From Dichomitus squalens LYAD-421 SS1 (lineage: Eukaryota; Basidiomycota; Agaricomycetes; Polyporales; Polyporaceae), in assembly GCF_000275845.1 (NCBI RefSeq), contig NW_006766903.1, positions 110,824-174,823 on the forward strand: a stretch of 64,000 bases of DNA. Direction: 5' to 3'. A program made the translations under genes and the position numbers. The first letter of the stretch is position 1. Every line of letters begins with the position of its first letter. This document shows, piece by piece, positions 33,206 through 45,799 of the stretch. The notes below the pieces were generated by a model, which ran no database searches, was not told the DNA's origin, and was given only the letters and a program-made list of their open reading frames with translations.

Positions 33206-34387
33206 ATGCAATCTGATGCTGCACGTATTCACACAGGAATGTCGCCTCAGCCTGACTATCATGATAGTGAACCCCGCCCTCGGAAACGTCTGCGTACCAA
33301 GTCGCCCGCAGCAGATATGCCGAGTCATATTGCCGTAGCAGACGAGGACTCGGGGCGCGACAACGAAACTATCATCTTGCAATGTGCCGGGGGTACGAAG
33401 TTGGTAGCTCCCATGAGCTTCCTTGCCGATCGCTCCCCTATCTTCCGGGACATGTTCCTTATCCCTCAGCCTCCGCCATCGACAGCGACGACGGAAGCAG
33501 ACTCGGTGGCTCCGCGAGTCGTCGAGCTTCCCGACTGCACAGAGGACGTGTACGATCTACTTCGAGTGCTCGTCCCGGCCGGGGCTGCGTCGAGGTACGT
33601 CTGCCAAGAGTGCGTCGATGCCCTCTTCTGATGCACAGCCCGCCCTAGACCATTCTCGTCCCACATCATACCAACATTCGACACTATCTCCGCATGTATC
33701 CGCCTGGGACACAAGTATCAGATCGACGACATCGTCGAAGCGGGCGTCGGCTACCTCCGCGACTTCTTCCCGCGCAGCCTCGACGCGTACCGCGAGATCG
33801 TCAGCCCCGCCGGCCCCCCAGCGTTCGAGCGCGTGCACGCCATCGGCGTCGTGAACCTTGCGCGCCTCACGGGGGCGTCCGAGGTCCTCCCGACCGCGAT
33901 CATGAAGTGCGCCTCGCTCCCCGGCTCGCAGCTCATCGCGGGCTTCCGGCGCCGGGACGGCACGCATGAAACACTGTCCGAGCACGATCTCGCGCTGTGC
34001 GTAGATGCGCAGCGCGCGCTCATGCGGGAGCATGTCTGGCACGCCATCGAGCTCTCTGCCCCGTTCGTCAACGGGAACTGCGTCGACCGCGCTCGCGGCT
34101 CCTCCTCGGGCACGCGGCTCTGCGTGCACGTGGCGAAGCTCGTGGCCGCGGAGCGCGCTGGGGAGGCGACGGCCGCGAACGTGTTTGAGGAGCGAGATTG
34201 GCCGCGCGAGGGTGCTGGGGATCTGGGGGTGGTTGTACGCGGGGGCGGTAGTCGTCTGTGCGCGAGTTGCGTTGAGGTGTTGCGGAGGATGGAAGCGAGG
34301 TGCATGCAGGATACTTGGAATCGCCTGCCTGAGATCGTTGGGGTGCCTCTTAAAGGTTGGGGGCGGAAATCGTTGAAAGGGGTGTAA
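33206..34387 (+). CDS. BTB/POZ domain protein, type J of the triplicated unit (intact)
   Basis: Exon 1 (33206-33594) and exon 2 (33649-34387) are joined by a 54-nt GTACGT...CTAG phase-2 intron and give about 375 residues. The N-terminus carries PRPRKRLRTKSP, a basic patch. The BTB domain includes ETIILQCAGGTKLVAPMSFL, DRSPIFRDMF and EDVYDLLRVLVP. Then come TISACIRLGHKYQIDDIV, AIGVVNLARLTGASEVLPTA and RDGTHETLSEHDLALC. The C-terminal part has Cys residues in NGNCVDRA, GTRLC and LCASC, ending WNRLPEIVGVPLKGW. Exon 2 is strikingly GC-rich. Decayed copies of this gene lie at about 42.0 and 50.8-51.3 kb. Confidence 0.85.
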
Positions 34388-34619
34388 GCACATTGTTTGT
34401 ATGTTTGTTTGACGATATTCTCGGAGTGAATGGAGACTGAAAACCCCTTGAGCAGGTGCTTGAATGCGGTTCCCATGCGCATCTAAGCGTGGCATGTATG
34501 TATACGGGCAACGTGAGGCGCACGAGGCTTGCCGCGCGCAGGTTGCGGCTACCCAGCTCTGTTTACGCACCCACTGAGGGTCGCCTTGGAATGACTCTCA
34601 TCGTCCACTTCTCGCTTAA

Positions 34620-35345
34620 CACCATGACTTCTCCAGCTTTCATAACTGCCTGCAAGCGTAAGTAATGGAAATACTCTGCCAGTGTTGTCGTACGGGGCGC
34701 AACCTGCGAGATCTACCATGACTAGGTCACCTTCTATTCTCACAACCAATTCATGGCCTGCTCCGTCTCCGGCTCTACGGAGGCTAAGAGCGGACCCTCA
34801 GCCTCGGCCGCATCCCAGTGCTTTTCGCGGTCGTCGTCGGAATTCCCTCCGAGTCATACCCTAGAACATGGACGTGATCACGACGACGCATGGATTACTC
34901 CTCATTAAAGAACAGTGCGTTTGCTTCTCGAGGCTCTGCCCCCCCGCTGTTCAATCCGAGGACCCACGTAGACCTGCGGCGGAAGTACGCCAACGGGACG
35001 GTGGATCTGCGGGGCTGAAAGGAGGGAAGTTGTGGAGATGGATGCGCGGTGTCGACGTAGAATGGGCTTCTGGTAACAGCGTACGCGTGTCATGTTGTAT
35101 CGCATCGGTGGCTTTGGTATACCCACCACGTTGACCCCAAGAATGCAGGTTCGTACGCAGTAAAAATGTGCCAGTTCCTCGCCGGCCGGATAATCAGTCT
35201 CAGTCGCAACGATCATTGCTTATACAATTGACCTCTCCTTTGGGCGCTGTTGTCATGCACATCTTCCATGCGTTCGAAACGCCAGGACTTCATCATAAAT
35301 GGAGAGCGGCAGAAAGCCAGACGGCTTTCCCAACGCAAGACAGAC
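34620..35345 (+). pseudogene. K-type BTB copy of unit 1, decayed
   Basis: Matches the intact gene at 42361 in order. TGTTGTCGTACGGGGCGC aligns with the VVVRGETFELYHD start, and the same strand order of loops follows. The second-exon block QRSLLIQLTSPLGAVVMHI (near 35208-35265) matches QRSLLIKLSYPPGTTVLHL. It holds in-frame stops (for example a TAG within the aligned YHDQ stretch), deletions of the central helices and no usable start. Confidence 0.75.
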
Positions 35346-36311
35346 CGCATGGAAGAAGAATACCCGCACCTTCTTTTTGCGCTCAGGCCGGAAGTATTGT
35401 CTACCGTATTTTGCATGTGGAGTGACAGACCCACGCTCGACACAATTCATTGCCCCCAGGGGGTCATATTTGGTACTATCGAGCGGGGACTCGGTGAGCA
35501 GCGTTAAGAGGATCATATACCCGGAAACCTTGCTATACATAGCCCAAGTTCTTGACCAACTGGGAGAGGGTTTAGGACATCAGTGCGAACAGGAGGGCTT
35601 GCTTGAATGTGCTCGATAGTTGGTGTAAATGATCGCCCCCTTATGACCACCTCGAAGCGGTCGAGTTAATCGAGCGTGAGGCCACTACCATGAGCCACTG
35701 AGTAGTCTTCTCAGGTATTCAAGGAGCTACTGCCAAGAGCGCGAAGATAGCCTTCTTGATTCGGGGTTCCTGAAGATCGCTCCGACGAAAAGCGGGATTT
35801 ACAGTTTTCCAGGAGCGACTCCAAAAGTAGCTACCACGTTCTCCATGTGCTCATTCCCATCCCAGCGGAGATTTTCGTCCCACGCACACGCTACTATGAT
35901 TTTCTGAGCACCTGCACAGTCTAGAATTCACGCCCTTCATTCATATCGGTTCCCAAACTGCTCCTTGTACCAAGAAATTCATTTGGGGACGGGAGAAAGT
36001 GTATAACAGGTCAAGGGTTGAGATGGAAAGCTGATATCAAGTTTGGGATGTATCAGTTGGGTTACCTCCACCGAGGTTTAGAAGAAGGGTGACAACGTGT
36101 ACCATTAGCTTCTTCCCGACTCGGGTGAATGGAACCTGTGATATATGAGACTCTAATCTGAGAACGGAGAAACACAGTCTACAATGTCTACATGTGCTTC
36201 AATATCCTTATCTTGACCGTTCGGACCTTCAGGGTCATCAAGCCCGGAGGCACAGCGCCATTTGGATTCATAAGAACCCAAGGCTTAAAGGAGCCTTCCC
36301 TGTGCGACGAC
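35346..36311. other. Spacer within unit 1, nothing recognised
   Basis: Separates the K-type BTB remnant from the DUF6534 gene. Mostly AT-rich with no gene-like ORF. Confidence 0.35.
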
Positions 36312-38583
36312 ATGACCTCTTCCCCTGCTTCGTCACCTGCAGGTTTCATCCCAGAGATCGCTGTCGACAACACCCTAGGAGCCTGGCTCATTGGTACTTT
36401 CTCCAGTGTCTTGTTAGTACCACAGTTCCAACTTCTGGTGAAGATGACAATTCTCTAAGGAATTCCGACAGCCTTACTGGTATTACATACCTACAGGCTT
36501 ACCAATACTGGCGCGCATTTCAGAAAGACCCAAGGCATCTGAAGACATGGGTGAGACGAGGTACTTAATTCTGTCTAGAGTGCGTTGAGGCTGATTTGAG
36601 GAACATGGCAGGTCGGCATAGTCGTGTGAGATGCACCTCACTCTTGCTCCTCCCCATTGTTCTGACAGTGCAGAGCACCTAGTATACTGGAGACGTGGAC
36701 CGCTATCCTTGTGATGCATGCAAGGTAGCATATTTCTCCTCCTGACATAGACGACACGACTAACACTATCGCCCGATAGTTACTATTACGTAGTCACGCT
36801 TTTCTGGGATCCCGTGTTCGTGTTCACATCCCCACCAGTCTGGTGAGCGACACATTGCCATCCCATGTGTAGAAGTGTGTCTTGATCTGAGCTCTCATAC
36901 CTCTATTCCATCCAGGTCTGCGCAGGTAAGAAGCCTGGAGCATCTCCCTTTATGATGCTGTACTTGAAATGTGTCATAAACAGCTTCTACCACTCGGGGG
37001 CGTAAGTCTCATCCTTCCCTGCACCGGTTAGGCGTAGCTCATGGTCACACGAATAGTTCCTCACAGGATCCGTATCCCAATGGTATTTCCCTGTTCAGAC
37101 TGCATATCATGCCGAGGATGTCTGCTTATATGCATCTTTCACCCAGCTTTTTTGCTAGGCGGGTGTGGATTAGTGCGTTTTTGTTAGACCTTCGTCCTCG
37201 ACGAGATATTCAAGGCAGTCAGTGTCTCGGAAGTTTCGTCCCATTGTGATTATGGCGGTAAGTATGACATACATTGCGAGTCTTAGAACCTGATCTTTTG
37301 AAGAGCTGGATAGATTCTCATGATGGCGGCGTACGGCGGTAGGCCATGACTCAGTGTTTTGGGTATGGTAACGATGCTAAAGCTCCAATACGAATCAGCG
37401 TTCTACACAGGTGAATTCAACACCTGGTAGGCGAGATGTACGGGAATACTCACACGATTTTGAGTACCAGCACTCTCGGTGAAATTGTTTGTACCCTCCC
37501 GTCACAACCCTATTGTTTCAATACTTGACCGGGTTCTTCTAGATTCAAAGCGCAGATTCTCCTTGAGCTGTTTGAGTTCTCTGTAGGTCTATCCCTCATA
37601 TGAATCCCATATATACACCGGTTGATGTCGAGGGAATTTCTTTCGTTTTGCAGTGGCTCATAACAGCGGGATCCATCATTCAAATGACTGCAGACGTGAC
37701 CACCACAGGCTCCCTCATCTACGTCTTACGCCATCTTCGGACTGGTTTCAACTCAAGGTCAGACATTTAGCTATCTTGAAGTCTCTGATAGATATGACTA
37801 CGTCGTCTCATGCTCGTGTAGGACGGACTCCAAGCTTGATCTCCTGATTGCATATGCCTTCAGCACCGGTGAGCAGATACCTTGTGCTCCTAAGATTCCG
37901 ATGCTCATTCCTATCCAGGTCTAGTCACTTGGTATTCGCGTATTTACTTCCTGCCCATGAGAGACTGACGTAGCCATCATAGTGTCTTTCACGTTCTCAA
38001 TGTCATCGCCGTACGTGTGTTTCTCAGCATCCCAAGATATGTTGACTGAAGCGAGCACCAATGCTTCAAGTCAACTGTTTGGCCGCATAATCTTCTCTGG
38101 GTAACCCCTACCTGTATCCTAGTCAAGCGTAGGCCTTCGACTCAGTCTCGAAATTTGATTGGATGACGGCTGTTGACTAACCGTTGTCTGGGTATAGTGT
38201 ATGCAAACAACCTCCTCACGGCGTCAGTAATATCTATAAATCGCCCTGGTGCTGTAACACTGATAAGCTTCTAGTCTGAACTCGCGCAGAGCTCTCGGAA
38301 TCATGGACGATGAGGATGGGAGCACAGCATTTTCCTCGTCCAATCGGCAATCTACCGCGCGATTCACAAATCCAAGGGTAAGTCCGGGCTACTTCCCTCA
38401 CCAAGAGTAGCTCTGATTTGTCACTAATGACAGCTGAGTCGAAGTGCTCGCGGGACAACGTCTCATCCGCCTATGGAGCTCAAGATTTTGCAACGTGCAC
38501 CTTCCGGGGTGCATACCGATATGGAAAGCTCTGAGAAGCCTTCCATGACGATTTCCCCTGATGATCTCGTGAATGTGGCATGA
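36312..38583 (+). CDS. DUF6534 seven-span membrane protein, copy 1
   Basis: Many very short exons. The start at ATG 36312 reads MTSSPASSPAG, then IAVDNTLGAWLIGTFSSVL. The following exons read GITYLQAYQYWRAFQKDP, LETWTAILVMHA, YYYVVTLFWDPVFVFTSPPV, FFARRVW, SVSRKFRPIVIMA, WLITAGSIIQMTADVTTTGS, LIYVLRHLRTGFNS, KLDLLIAYAFSTG, HVLNVIA, VYANNLLTA and LNSRRALGIMDDED. The end is SPDDLVNVA with a stop at 38581-38583. This order (DNTLGA, YYYxVT, FFARRVW, TGSLxYxLR, YANNLL, LNSRR) is characteristic of the basidiomycete DUF6534 family, predicted seven-span membrane proteins of unknown function. I did not verify every junction, so small defects cannot be excluded. Confidence 0.75.
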
Positions 38584-41500
38584 ATTACTCACCTGAGGGG
38601 TGCAGGATGTCGAGGGTTGTTGAGAAGTCATGGGCCAATAGATGACTTGTCAGAGTAGGACGTTATGTCTTAGTAGATAGAGTGATCAAGAATAGTGGTG
38701 TGCATGCACGATGTCCGACATGAATAGCTTACTGGACTCTTGAAGGACATGATTGAAGCTCGCATCGACCTGCTTACCCTCGGAAATTAAACGCCAGTAA
38801 ACGCGCGACCTTTGACGGTGCCGTATAATTTCAGAGATCAGAAAGAACGGCCACCGATGATTCTTCCATCACTGGCATATTACTCGGATCCTCACAGCCT
38901 CGCCTACGAGTCCGAAGCCCTTCATGCTGCTCTCTTCGTCAGCACACGCTCGACACTTGCAATAGCTGAGAAACTTCTACCCGGCAGTTTGGACGCTCTT
39001 AAGCCAATGCGGCGCTTCCAATAGGCCGGCTTTACAGACAGGATTCTATGCACGCTATACTCGGGCAGGACGGAAAACGATGGTATTGGGCGCGCGCTAC
39101 GGAAGCTGCGCGGGACCACCGAGTCCGTGTCGCCACCGCTCTCTCGCGCGACCGGTGGGCCGAGCTCAAGCCGGCGGAAGGCGAATGTACCTGATACATG
39201 AGACGTAGCTAAGCGAAACCAAAAATGGGGCAGCGGAAGGGCGGGTGCAAAAACGAAAGCTCGAGGAGCGCGAGCTCCCGAAGGGCGAGGGGACGAGGAT
39301 CCTGGGCTGCGAGCCCTTAACCTATATACTACTAGAGACAAAGCAGATGTAAAGCGGCGAGGGGGTGGCACGAGTTACGCTGTCATAGACCCTGGACAAT
39401 AATCATTGTCCAAAACAGCTACATGTATGTTTGGGCCTGTATTACTCAAGTACGTATCTCTTTTTCGAATAGGGTCCTAAGGTTTGAACGCAAGGATCTC
39501 CAGATAAATGTCAAGCGGCAGAGAGAGAGATTTCAAGGGCGCTACGGCCTTTCCACAGAATAGAACAGAAATGCATCCCAGATGGGGTTGGACCTGATCG
39601 TGCTTTTCATTTAGGTAGAGCGGCATTCCCTTTGAGGAAACATATGCAGTCAGCGCTACATATAAATGCAGGAGAAGCGTTCTTCGCAGACTCAACAGGC
39701 GACAAGCTGTCAGGTCGCTGATTACTGAGCGCTCCGTCTGACGATCGATCATGCAGGCCCAGGAACCTATGCTCGGCGCAGGTTCAGCCGGTCTACCAAA
39801 AGATACCGTCTCAGACGGCCACCATACCCTGGGAAGGTGGACGTTACCACCGTGCACACCACGTCGCGCAGGCAGCTCGATGCCACACACGGCTTCGCCA
39901 CTTTACTAAACGCGGGGTAGAGGGGGATCCATTCCTGTGCGCTCCAGTGAGTAGCTTGGACGCTCCATTGGGCTCACGAGTGTTGTCAGTCTGCCGGAGA
40001 GCGAGTCAAGGGAGCCCCATTCCTCGTCTCCGGGAGTGCAGTCGAGGGAGATTCCGTCCTCCCATAGTCCTTGAGCTGCAAAGGGCGTTGCTCACCCATT
40101 GCTATCACGTCTCGCGCACGGCACCAGAATGGCTGCGAAGGGGTCGAGGGAGCCCCACCTCCCTGAGACGTCTGTCTGTTGTCTGCTGAGCCGGGGTTAG
40201 GCACTGAGAAAGGCGACTTCGTCATCCTCCGTCTACTCGGAGGTTGTGCGGAGGGAGATGGGGAAGCGTTGCGTCGATGGGCAATCGATTGGGTAGGAAG
40301 ACCGCTGCGCAGCGCGTTTGAAGGTGTCGAGGGAGACCCACCCTGCTGTGCCTCTCGACGTGCTGCAACGCTTGCATGACTGCGGCCGCCCAGGAACGTG
40401 AGCCGGAGAATGCTTGCAAAGGGCCCGAGGAGCCTGGCTCCCTCTTCTCGCTTCGCCTCTTGATTGGTAGGCTTGGAAACATGTAGATGGGGCTCATTCC
40501 ATGCCAGTTAAGTTTTGTGCTGAGCGTTGTCGCCAAGATCCCTTCGCGCGATCTAGTCTCGCTATGACACATCGACGTACGAGATGGACGACGAACCTTC
40601 GTGTGCCTTCCTCGGCTCTGATATCAGAAATTGACATGACGCGTGTGCTTCTGGAAGAACGACGCACCATACATGACACAAAGCAGCCGCAAGACGAAAA
40701 TCCGAAGCCTTATCAGTCGTGGTCTCCGATGCGGAGTATGCCTGTTGAGGGCTGAGAGGTACACGCTCGGACAGAAACGCTTTATTGAGACCTTCGATGG
40801 AAGAATCGCCGGAATCGGTCTCAGAGCTGCAAGAGATGAGCGAGGAAACCAGCACAGCGTGTGCAACGCGGTCTCAGAAAAGCGATGGGATCGATGCAGG
40901 GGTATTGAAAGGTTTGCCAGTGGCCGTTTCATCGGAGTATACGGGACCGACACAGGCGACATAGTCGAACCAGCCGTATGGGTGAGCGATGTGTATCTGA
41001 AGGGAGAACTTCCTGCTTACTTACCTTTCTATCCCTCTCGTTGCCTGCTAGCTTGACGTGTTGGAGATTCTCTGACGCGGCACTACGCTACTAAACCCTC
41101 GATTGTGGGATGGGTCGCGGGTAAGGCAAGGTCAGGACTCAGTAACCACACATACGGACGGACCCTTCTCTCAGTCTGATTCTGATTCTATTCTAGCCGG
41201 GCACCGAGAATAACTTTTCCACTCTTTACCAACCCGTTGCAACGCCACATTTATCATGGTTCCACGATTCCACGCACTGTATGCCAAGGAATATTCACGT
41301 CGTCCTCAAAACTAGGGTCTCTCCTAGACGTGAAAGTCTGCGCTATGACCTAAACATCTAGAGAAGAACAGCATAAGCACGAGGTAAATATCTGATATCA
41401 CAGGGTACAAAGGAAGGGGACGGCAAGCTCAGATGCTTCTGCATCCGAAGGTATAGAACGAAGTTCGATTGTGTTTACAACTGCAGATGCTGCTAGAGAT

Positions 41501-41990
41501 TCTGGCTCCCAAGAATGGTTCGAGACAATCAGCGAGCGCAACGAGAGGAAAGCTCGGAGTCGGAGCAGCAGAGCAACCGCGGGGCGGCTGGGTCCGAAAG
41601 TCGCATCCTCGTGGCAGTTACGGGCACGTGGCAAATGTCACACTGCCCGGCAACCCGCGCTCCTGCCGAGCGCTGAGTCACGCCAATTGCACTCCGAGTC
41701 GGATACCACTCATCTGCTTGCGATGACCACAGCGCTTCAAGCGCTTGGACATGTCTCTTGGTACATTCTCATACACCTACTAGAGTGCAATCCCTCGTAC
41801 ACCGAGAGACTAGACTAGATCAACCAGCAAACACTCCCACCGGTCGTGCTAGCACTATCTGACTTCAGGCGCAGCCTGAGACGTGCTGTACTGTACCCAC
41901 AGAGCCTTTCTTCGAGTAAGTTACACCCTTTGTTCTTTCCCAGATTCCAACTGAACTCCTGAAGAATACGGGCTGGAGAGGATGCGTGGA
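38584..41990. other. Inter-unit region 1, no intact gene
   Basis: About 3.4 kb. It holds a weak F-box-like phrase on the minus strand (SLPLDIYLEILAF near 39480-39530), four copies of a GTCGAGGGAG-type motif (about 40005, 40041, 40143, 40326) and a stretch (about 40918-40992) related to 48775-48850 in the next unit. No complete gene is supported. Confidence 0.4.
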
Positions 41991-41999
41991 TCTCGAAGC

Positions 42000-42080
42000 C
42001 AGCCGTGCGCAAACTGTGTTGAGGTCCGCTGGAGGGCGGAAGATTATTCTGCGCAGGGTCTATGTGGATTCCGGCAAAGG
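42000..42080 (+). pseudogene. 3' remnant of a J-type BTB gene in unit 2
   Basis: TGCGCAAACTGTGTTGAGGT aligns with TGCGCGAGTTGCGTTGAGGT of the 33.2-34.4 kb gene, where it encodes the LCASCVEV block. The similarity continues for about 80 bases. It lies 280 bases upstream of the K-type BTB gene, the same position the J-type gene has in unit 1. Confidence 0.6.
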
Positions 42081-42360
42081 TCAGGTGCAGAAACCGCTGA
42101 GCGAGAGGTAGGAACCTCATCAGTAAGATTCTTCATGATGTTTGAATGTCTGGAGACTGACGGATAGTTATGCAGGTGTGTGTATAGGGTGTCAAGATGT
42201 CTCCACGTGCATGACGTATCTGGGAAATTGCACGACGCATGACGTTCGCGGCAACAAGCTTACGGCTACCGCAGCAGCGCAGCTTACATTGGGCCATCTA
42301 ACATCTCCCTGGTCCCCGTTATCGATTCGCCACATCGCACAGCTTCAACTGTCGATCTGC

Positions 42361-43654
42361 ACGATGGCCTCTCCAGCACCCTCCGCATCTCCTTCCTCCC
42401 CTGACAACGACGTCTACACAGTCGTCGTGCGAGGCGAGACCTTCGAGCTCTACCATGACCAGATCACGTTTGACTCCCCGAACTACTTCACGACCTGCTT
42501 CCTCTCCGGCTTCGCCGAGGCGAAAGATAGAACCCTCCGCCTCAGCCGCCATCCAACACTCTTCGCGATCATTGTCGAGTATCTCAGCGGCTACCCGATT
42601 CTGCCGCTCTCGTCGCAGGCCGTACCTCCGAAAATGGACCTCGCGAACGCACATCGATGCCTCCTCTCAGACGCGCAGTACTATGGCTTGCAGAGGCTCT
42701 GCGCTCTCCTGACGAAGCCGACGTTAGATATGGATCTCGGGTGGATCGGATACGCCAACGAGGTGGTGGACTTGCGTGACGTAATAAGGGGGAAGCTGCC
42801 CGTGGGGATCGTAAGGCGTGAGGATGGCAGCGTTGTGTCGGCGCACAATGGACTTCCTGTCATTGCCTATGCACGGGATGTCGTGTTCACGTACGCCTCC
42901 CTTCCCGCCCAACGTCAGCTCGGTGCTCACATGATCCCTATATCTTCGTCTGTACCATGCTGGCGAATCCTAAAGATAACTACGAACTGGACAGGACGCA
43001 GCGATCCTTGCTAATCAAACTTTCCTATCCTCCTGGCACTACTGTCTTACATCTATCCCATTCGGTTGAGATCCCACGCATCCCCGCTGAGTCCAGAAGA
43101 CCCGTAGTTGGGCGTCAGAATAGCTATCTCCAGCGCGAGACATACTGGAACGCTGAAGGAACGTCGACAATCCGGGAGCATAGCCGCGTCCATGTCGATG
43201 GCGAAGTTGTGGAATGGGGAAGCATACTGTACACTCTTTTCGATAGCGAAGTCGATTCTCCCCCGAAACCAGTGTATGACTATCCAAAGCACCGCCACGG
43301 AAGTATCTACAAAATCCCGCATCCACACTGGCGGACACCATACGACCTCGGGACGCGCATCCGGAGGACCGCCAATGCTGACGGGCGCCAGTATGAGCAT
43401 TGGTCATTCGTGCTGTGGGGCGACGAGGTACTCTGTCGCGTCGTTGCTCCATTGCAGTCGAACTCGCCTGTGCCCGCCGGCGCGTCAGTTGAGCTGCTAA
43501 GGGCAAAGTTGAGGACGAGGGACAGGGCACTAGATACGTTTCAGCTGGAGGTGCCTGCTGAACAGCTCGGTGAGTAGATTCGCGAGCTGTGATGTCATGG
43601 TGCAGTGGATGATTGACGTGATGCTCAGAAAGTGATTCCGTTGCATCAGCGTAA
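42361..43654 (+). CDS. BTB protein of T1/KCTD-like type, type K of the triplicated unit (intact)
   Basis: The start at ATG 42361 reads MASPAPSASPSSPDNDVYTV. The BTB fold runs over residues ~15-120: VVVRGETFELYHDQITFDSP, NYFTTCFLSGF, LRLSRHPTLFAIIVEYLSGY, MDLANAHRCLLSDAQYYGL. This layout resembles the T1-like BTB of potassium-channel tetramerisation proteins. Exon 1 ends at 42890. An intron to 42994 (acceptor chosen by alignment with the sister copies) leads to QRSLLIKLSYPPGTTVLHL and a long C-terminal domain with YEHWSFVLWGDEVLCRV. The last intron is probably 43570-43628 (GTGAGT...TCAG), ending at TAA 43652-43654 (about 376 residues). If it is unspliced, the stop is at 43575-43577. This is the only intact copy of its type here. 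Confidence 0.75.
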
Positions 43655-45799
43655 CGACTCGGAGGCCGCTAGGCGCGAATGGCATCCAAGGTACTGATTT
43701 CTCGCCCATGTTCAGCGACGTTTCATGTTGAGTACGCTCTACAATCAATACTGTTTTCTCGCATGGTACCGCAGCACCGACGCGGGTGACCGGTCGACTT
43801 CAAGCACATCGGATACGAGGAACCGATCTCCCATGCGTCTGTTGTTGACAACTGGCTTCCCAATATTCGCCTCATGTCAAGCCGCCGCATTGCCGTCGGC
43901 CAATGGCTGTGGAGAAGTTTACATCGCTGTGGCGTGCCCCCGCGAGTCTTTCCGGCTGAATGTTCCTTAAATCCACTTCGGCTCCTCAGCTTCTGAAACT
44001 GCTTCTCCTCAGGCTTCCCGGATGCGGACATACGCATGCTTTGGCCTCGCAATCGCAACCAGACGACGTTGACAATAAAACAGTACAGTGCAGTGAGGAG
44101 GAAGGGAGGAAGAGACGACGCGCGGCCCTCGAAGTGCCTCAATTCTACCAAAGCTCCTAAGGAGCTGAGCTCTGAGTGTCCGGCATGTCAGAAGCGAGCG
44201 AAGCGTGGTGGCAGGACGGAGCCGAACGCATCCTGGAACGACGACGAGCTACATCTCAATGTGCGATCATCGTTGATCGCCTCGATCGCCTTTAGGTGCA
44301 TTATCCTTCCTATTGCCGCACAGTCGCCCCCCTACCACATGGACAACGCCACGCTGTCGCGGTACGTACTACCTGAGCGCCGCCGGTTTCGCGCTTTTGC
44401 GAGCAGCAATGGTTGAGACTAGCGGTTGACGGGTTTCGTGCCTCCCGTTGACCCTCAGTGGACAAAATACACGAGCGGGAGATCTTGAGTGGTACCGTAC
44501 CAGAAGGGAATACTGAGGCGACAGGATGGGTCCATCGAATGAGAAAATAGTGGCATTCCCGTGCTGGCAAGTCCCGGATCACATCTGGTGATCAACTGTG
44601 TTGTACGCCTTATGTGGATATATGCACTTGCTTATACATTACGGCTATGCAAGGTTCTCGTTCTGTCGAGACGTGGGAGCTGGTGGTAGTCAGAATCGCA
44701 TGGTTTTACACACATCCAATCTCGTTACTGTAGTAGAAACGCTTGGATCATCTAACGTGGGTAGACACCTTCCTCTCTCTTGATGGAACTTCCTTGATTA
44801 ATGCAAACTAACTGGTCTTTGGCACGGCGAAGCAGGACCAATATTGGCATCAAAGTGATGTCTGGGAGCGGCGTGAACCGTCTTGGGCATTTATTGCACA
44901 CAAGGAAGCTACACCTGAGACCTTGAAGATGGGCCGCCAGAGAACATGACACGGTGCGTTGTCATATCCTCTATCGCGTCAATATCATTCGCCATGGTCC
45001 TCCTTCGTGAGGTTCGCCGTTGCGTCTCTCGCATGTGATGTGATAGCATGTTCCCGTTCATATAGCCATTAGTTCGAGCACATTGCATATAGGTCAGGAA
45101 ACATGCGTCATGCCATCACAGGGAATGGTCTCTCTGAGAGCGTAGTGTATATATCATCGAGCGCGAACGCCCTCTCCCGACATCTGACAATGCTTCCCTA
45201 GGTCGATGGTTCAACGCTTCCCCTGTCATCGGCACTCTGGGGACAAGGAAGCCTAGTGATCCAAACAGAAGGACTTCTATCGCGAATGATACTGGATGTC
45301 TGTAGCATAAATCTGTGTATTTCAAGAAGACCCCGACCTGTATGTGGACTGACACCGCCTCGTACTCGACCCAATGGACCTATCAGTGGCTTATACTGAC
45401 GCAGTGATAATGGTCACCTTCGAGAACTGGAATTCGTGTCAAAATGTAGATTCCTGCTGGGATTCTGTCCGAGGAGTATTCGCTCTCGACAGTTAATTAC
45501 CTGTTATCAGGCACTTCGACATCTATGGGATTCTTGCGCAGTAGGAATGGCACAGAAGCCAAAATCTCTGTCTACGGTGTTTTGATAGCATATTGAGTCA
45601 GAGGCATGGGGTCTCAGGGCTATTTCAGGGAGGCCACAGCCTCGTAACTATGTTTCATTGAAGCCAAGCTCATGCGCTGACTGCCCTCTACCTGGCTATC
45701 ACATATTGAAAAGCTACATAAGACCCCATCCTGCGCAGCGGTCTCCCACGTTTCCCGCTCAAGCGACGTCCTTCCTACAGAATTATTCCGTACGACCCA
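43655..45799. other. Spacer within unit 2
   Basis: The first ~150 bases still resemble the 3' flank of the unit 3 copy (52270-52450). The rest holds short ORFs, one with CPACQKRAKRG near 44180, but nothing I can name. Confidence 0.4.

Noticed and set aside
39477..39560. F-box-like phrase SLPLDIYLEILAF
   Set aside because: Only a dozen residues fit an F-box start and the rest of the domain does not follow; too weak to call a gene.
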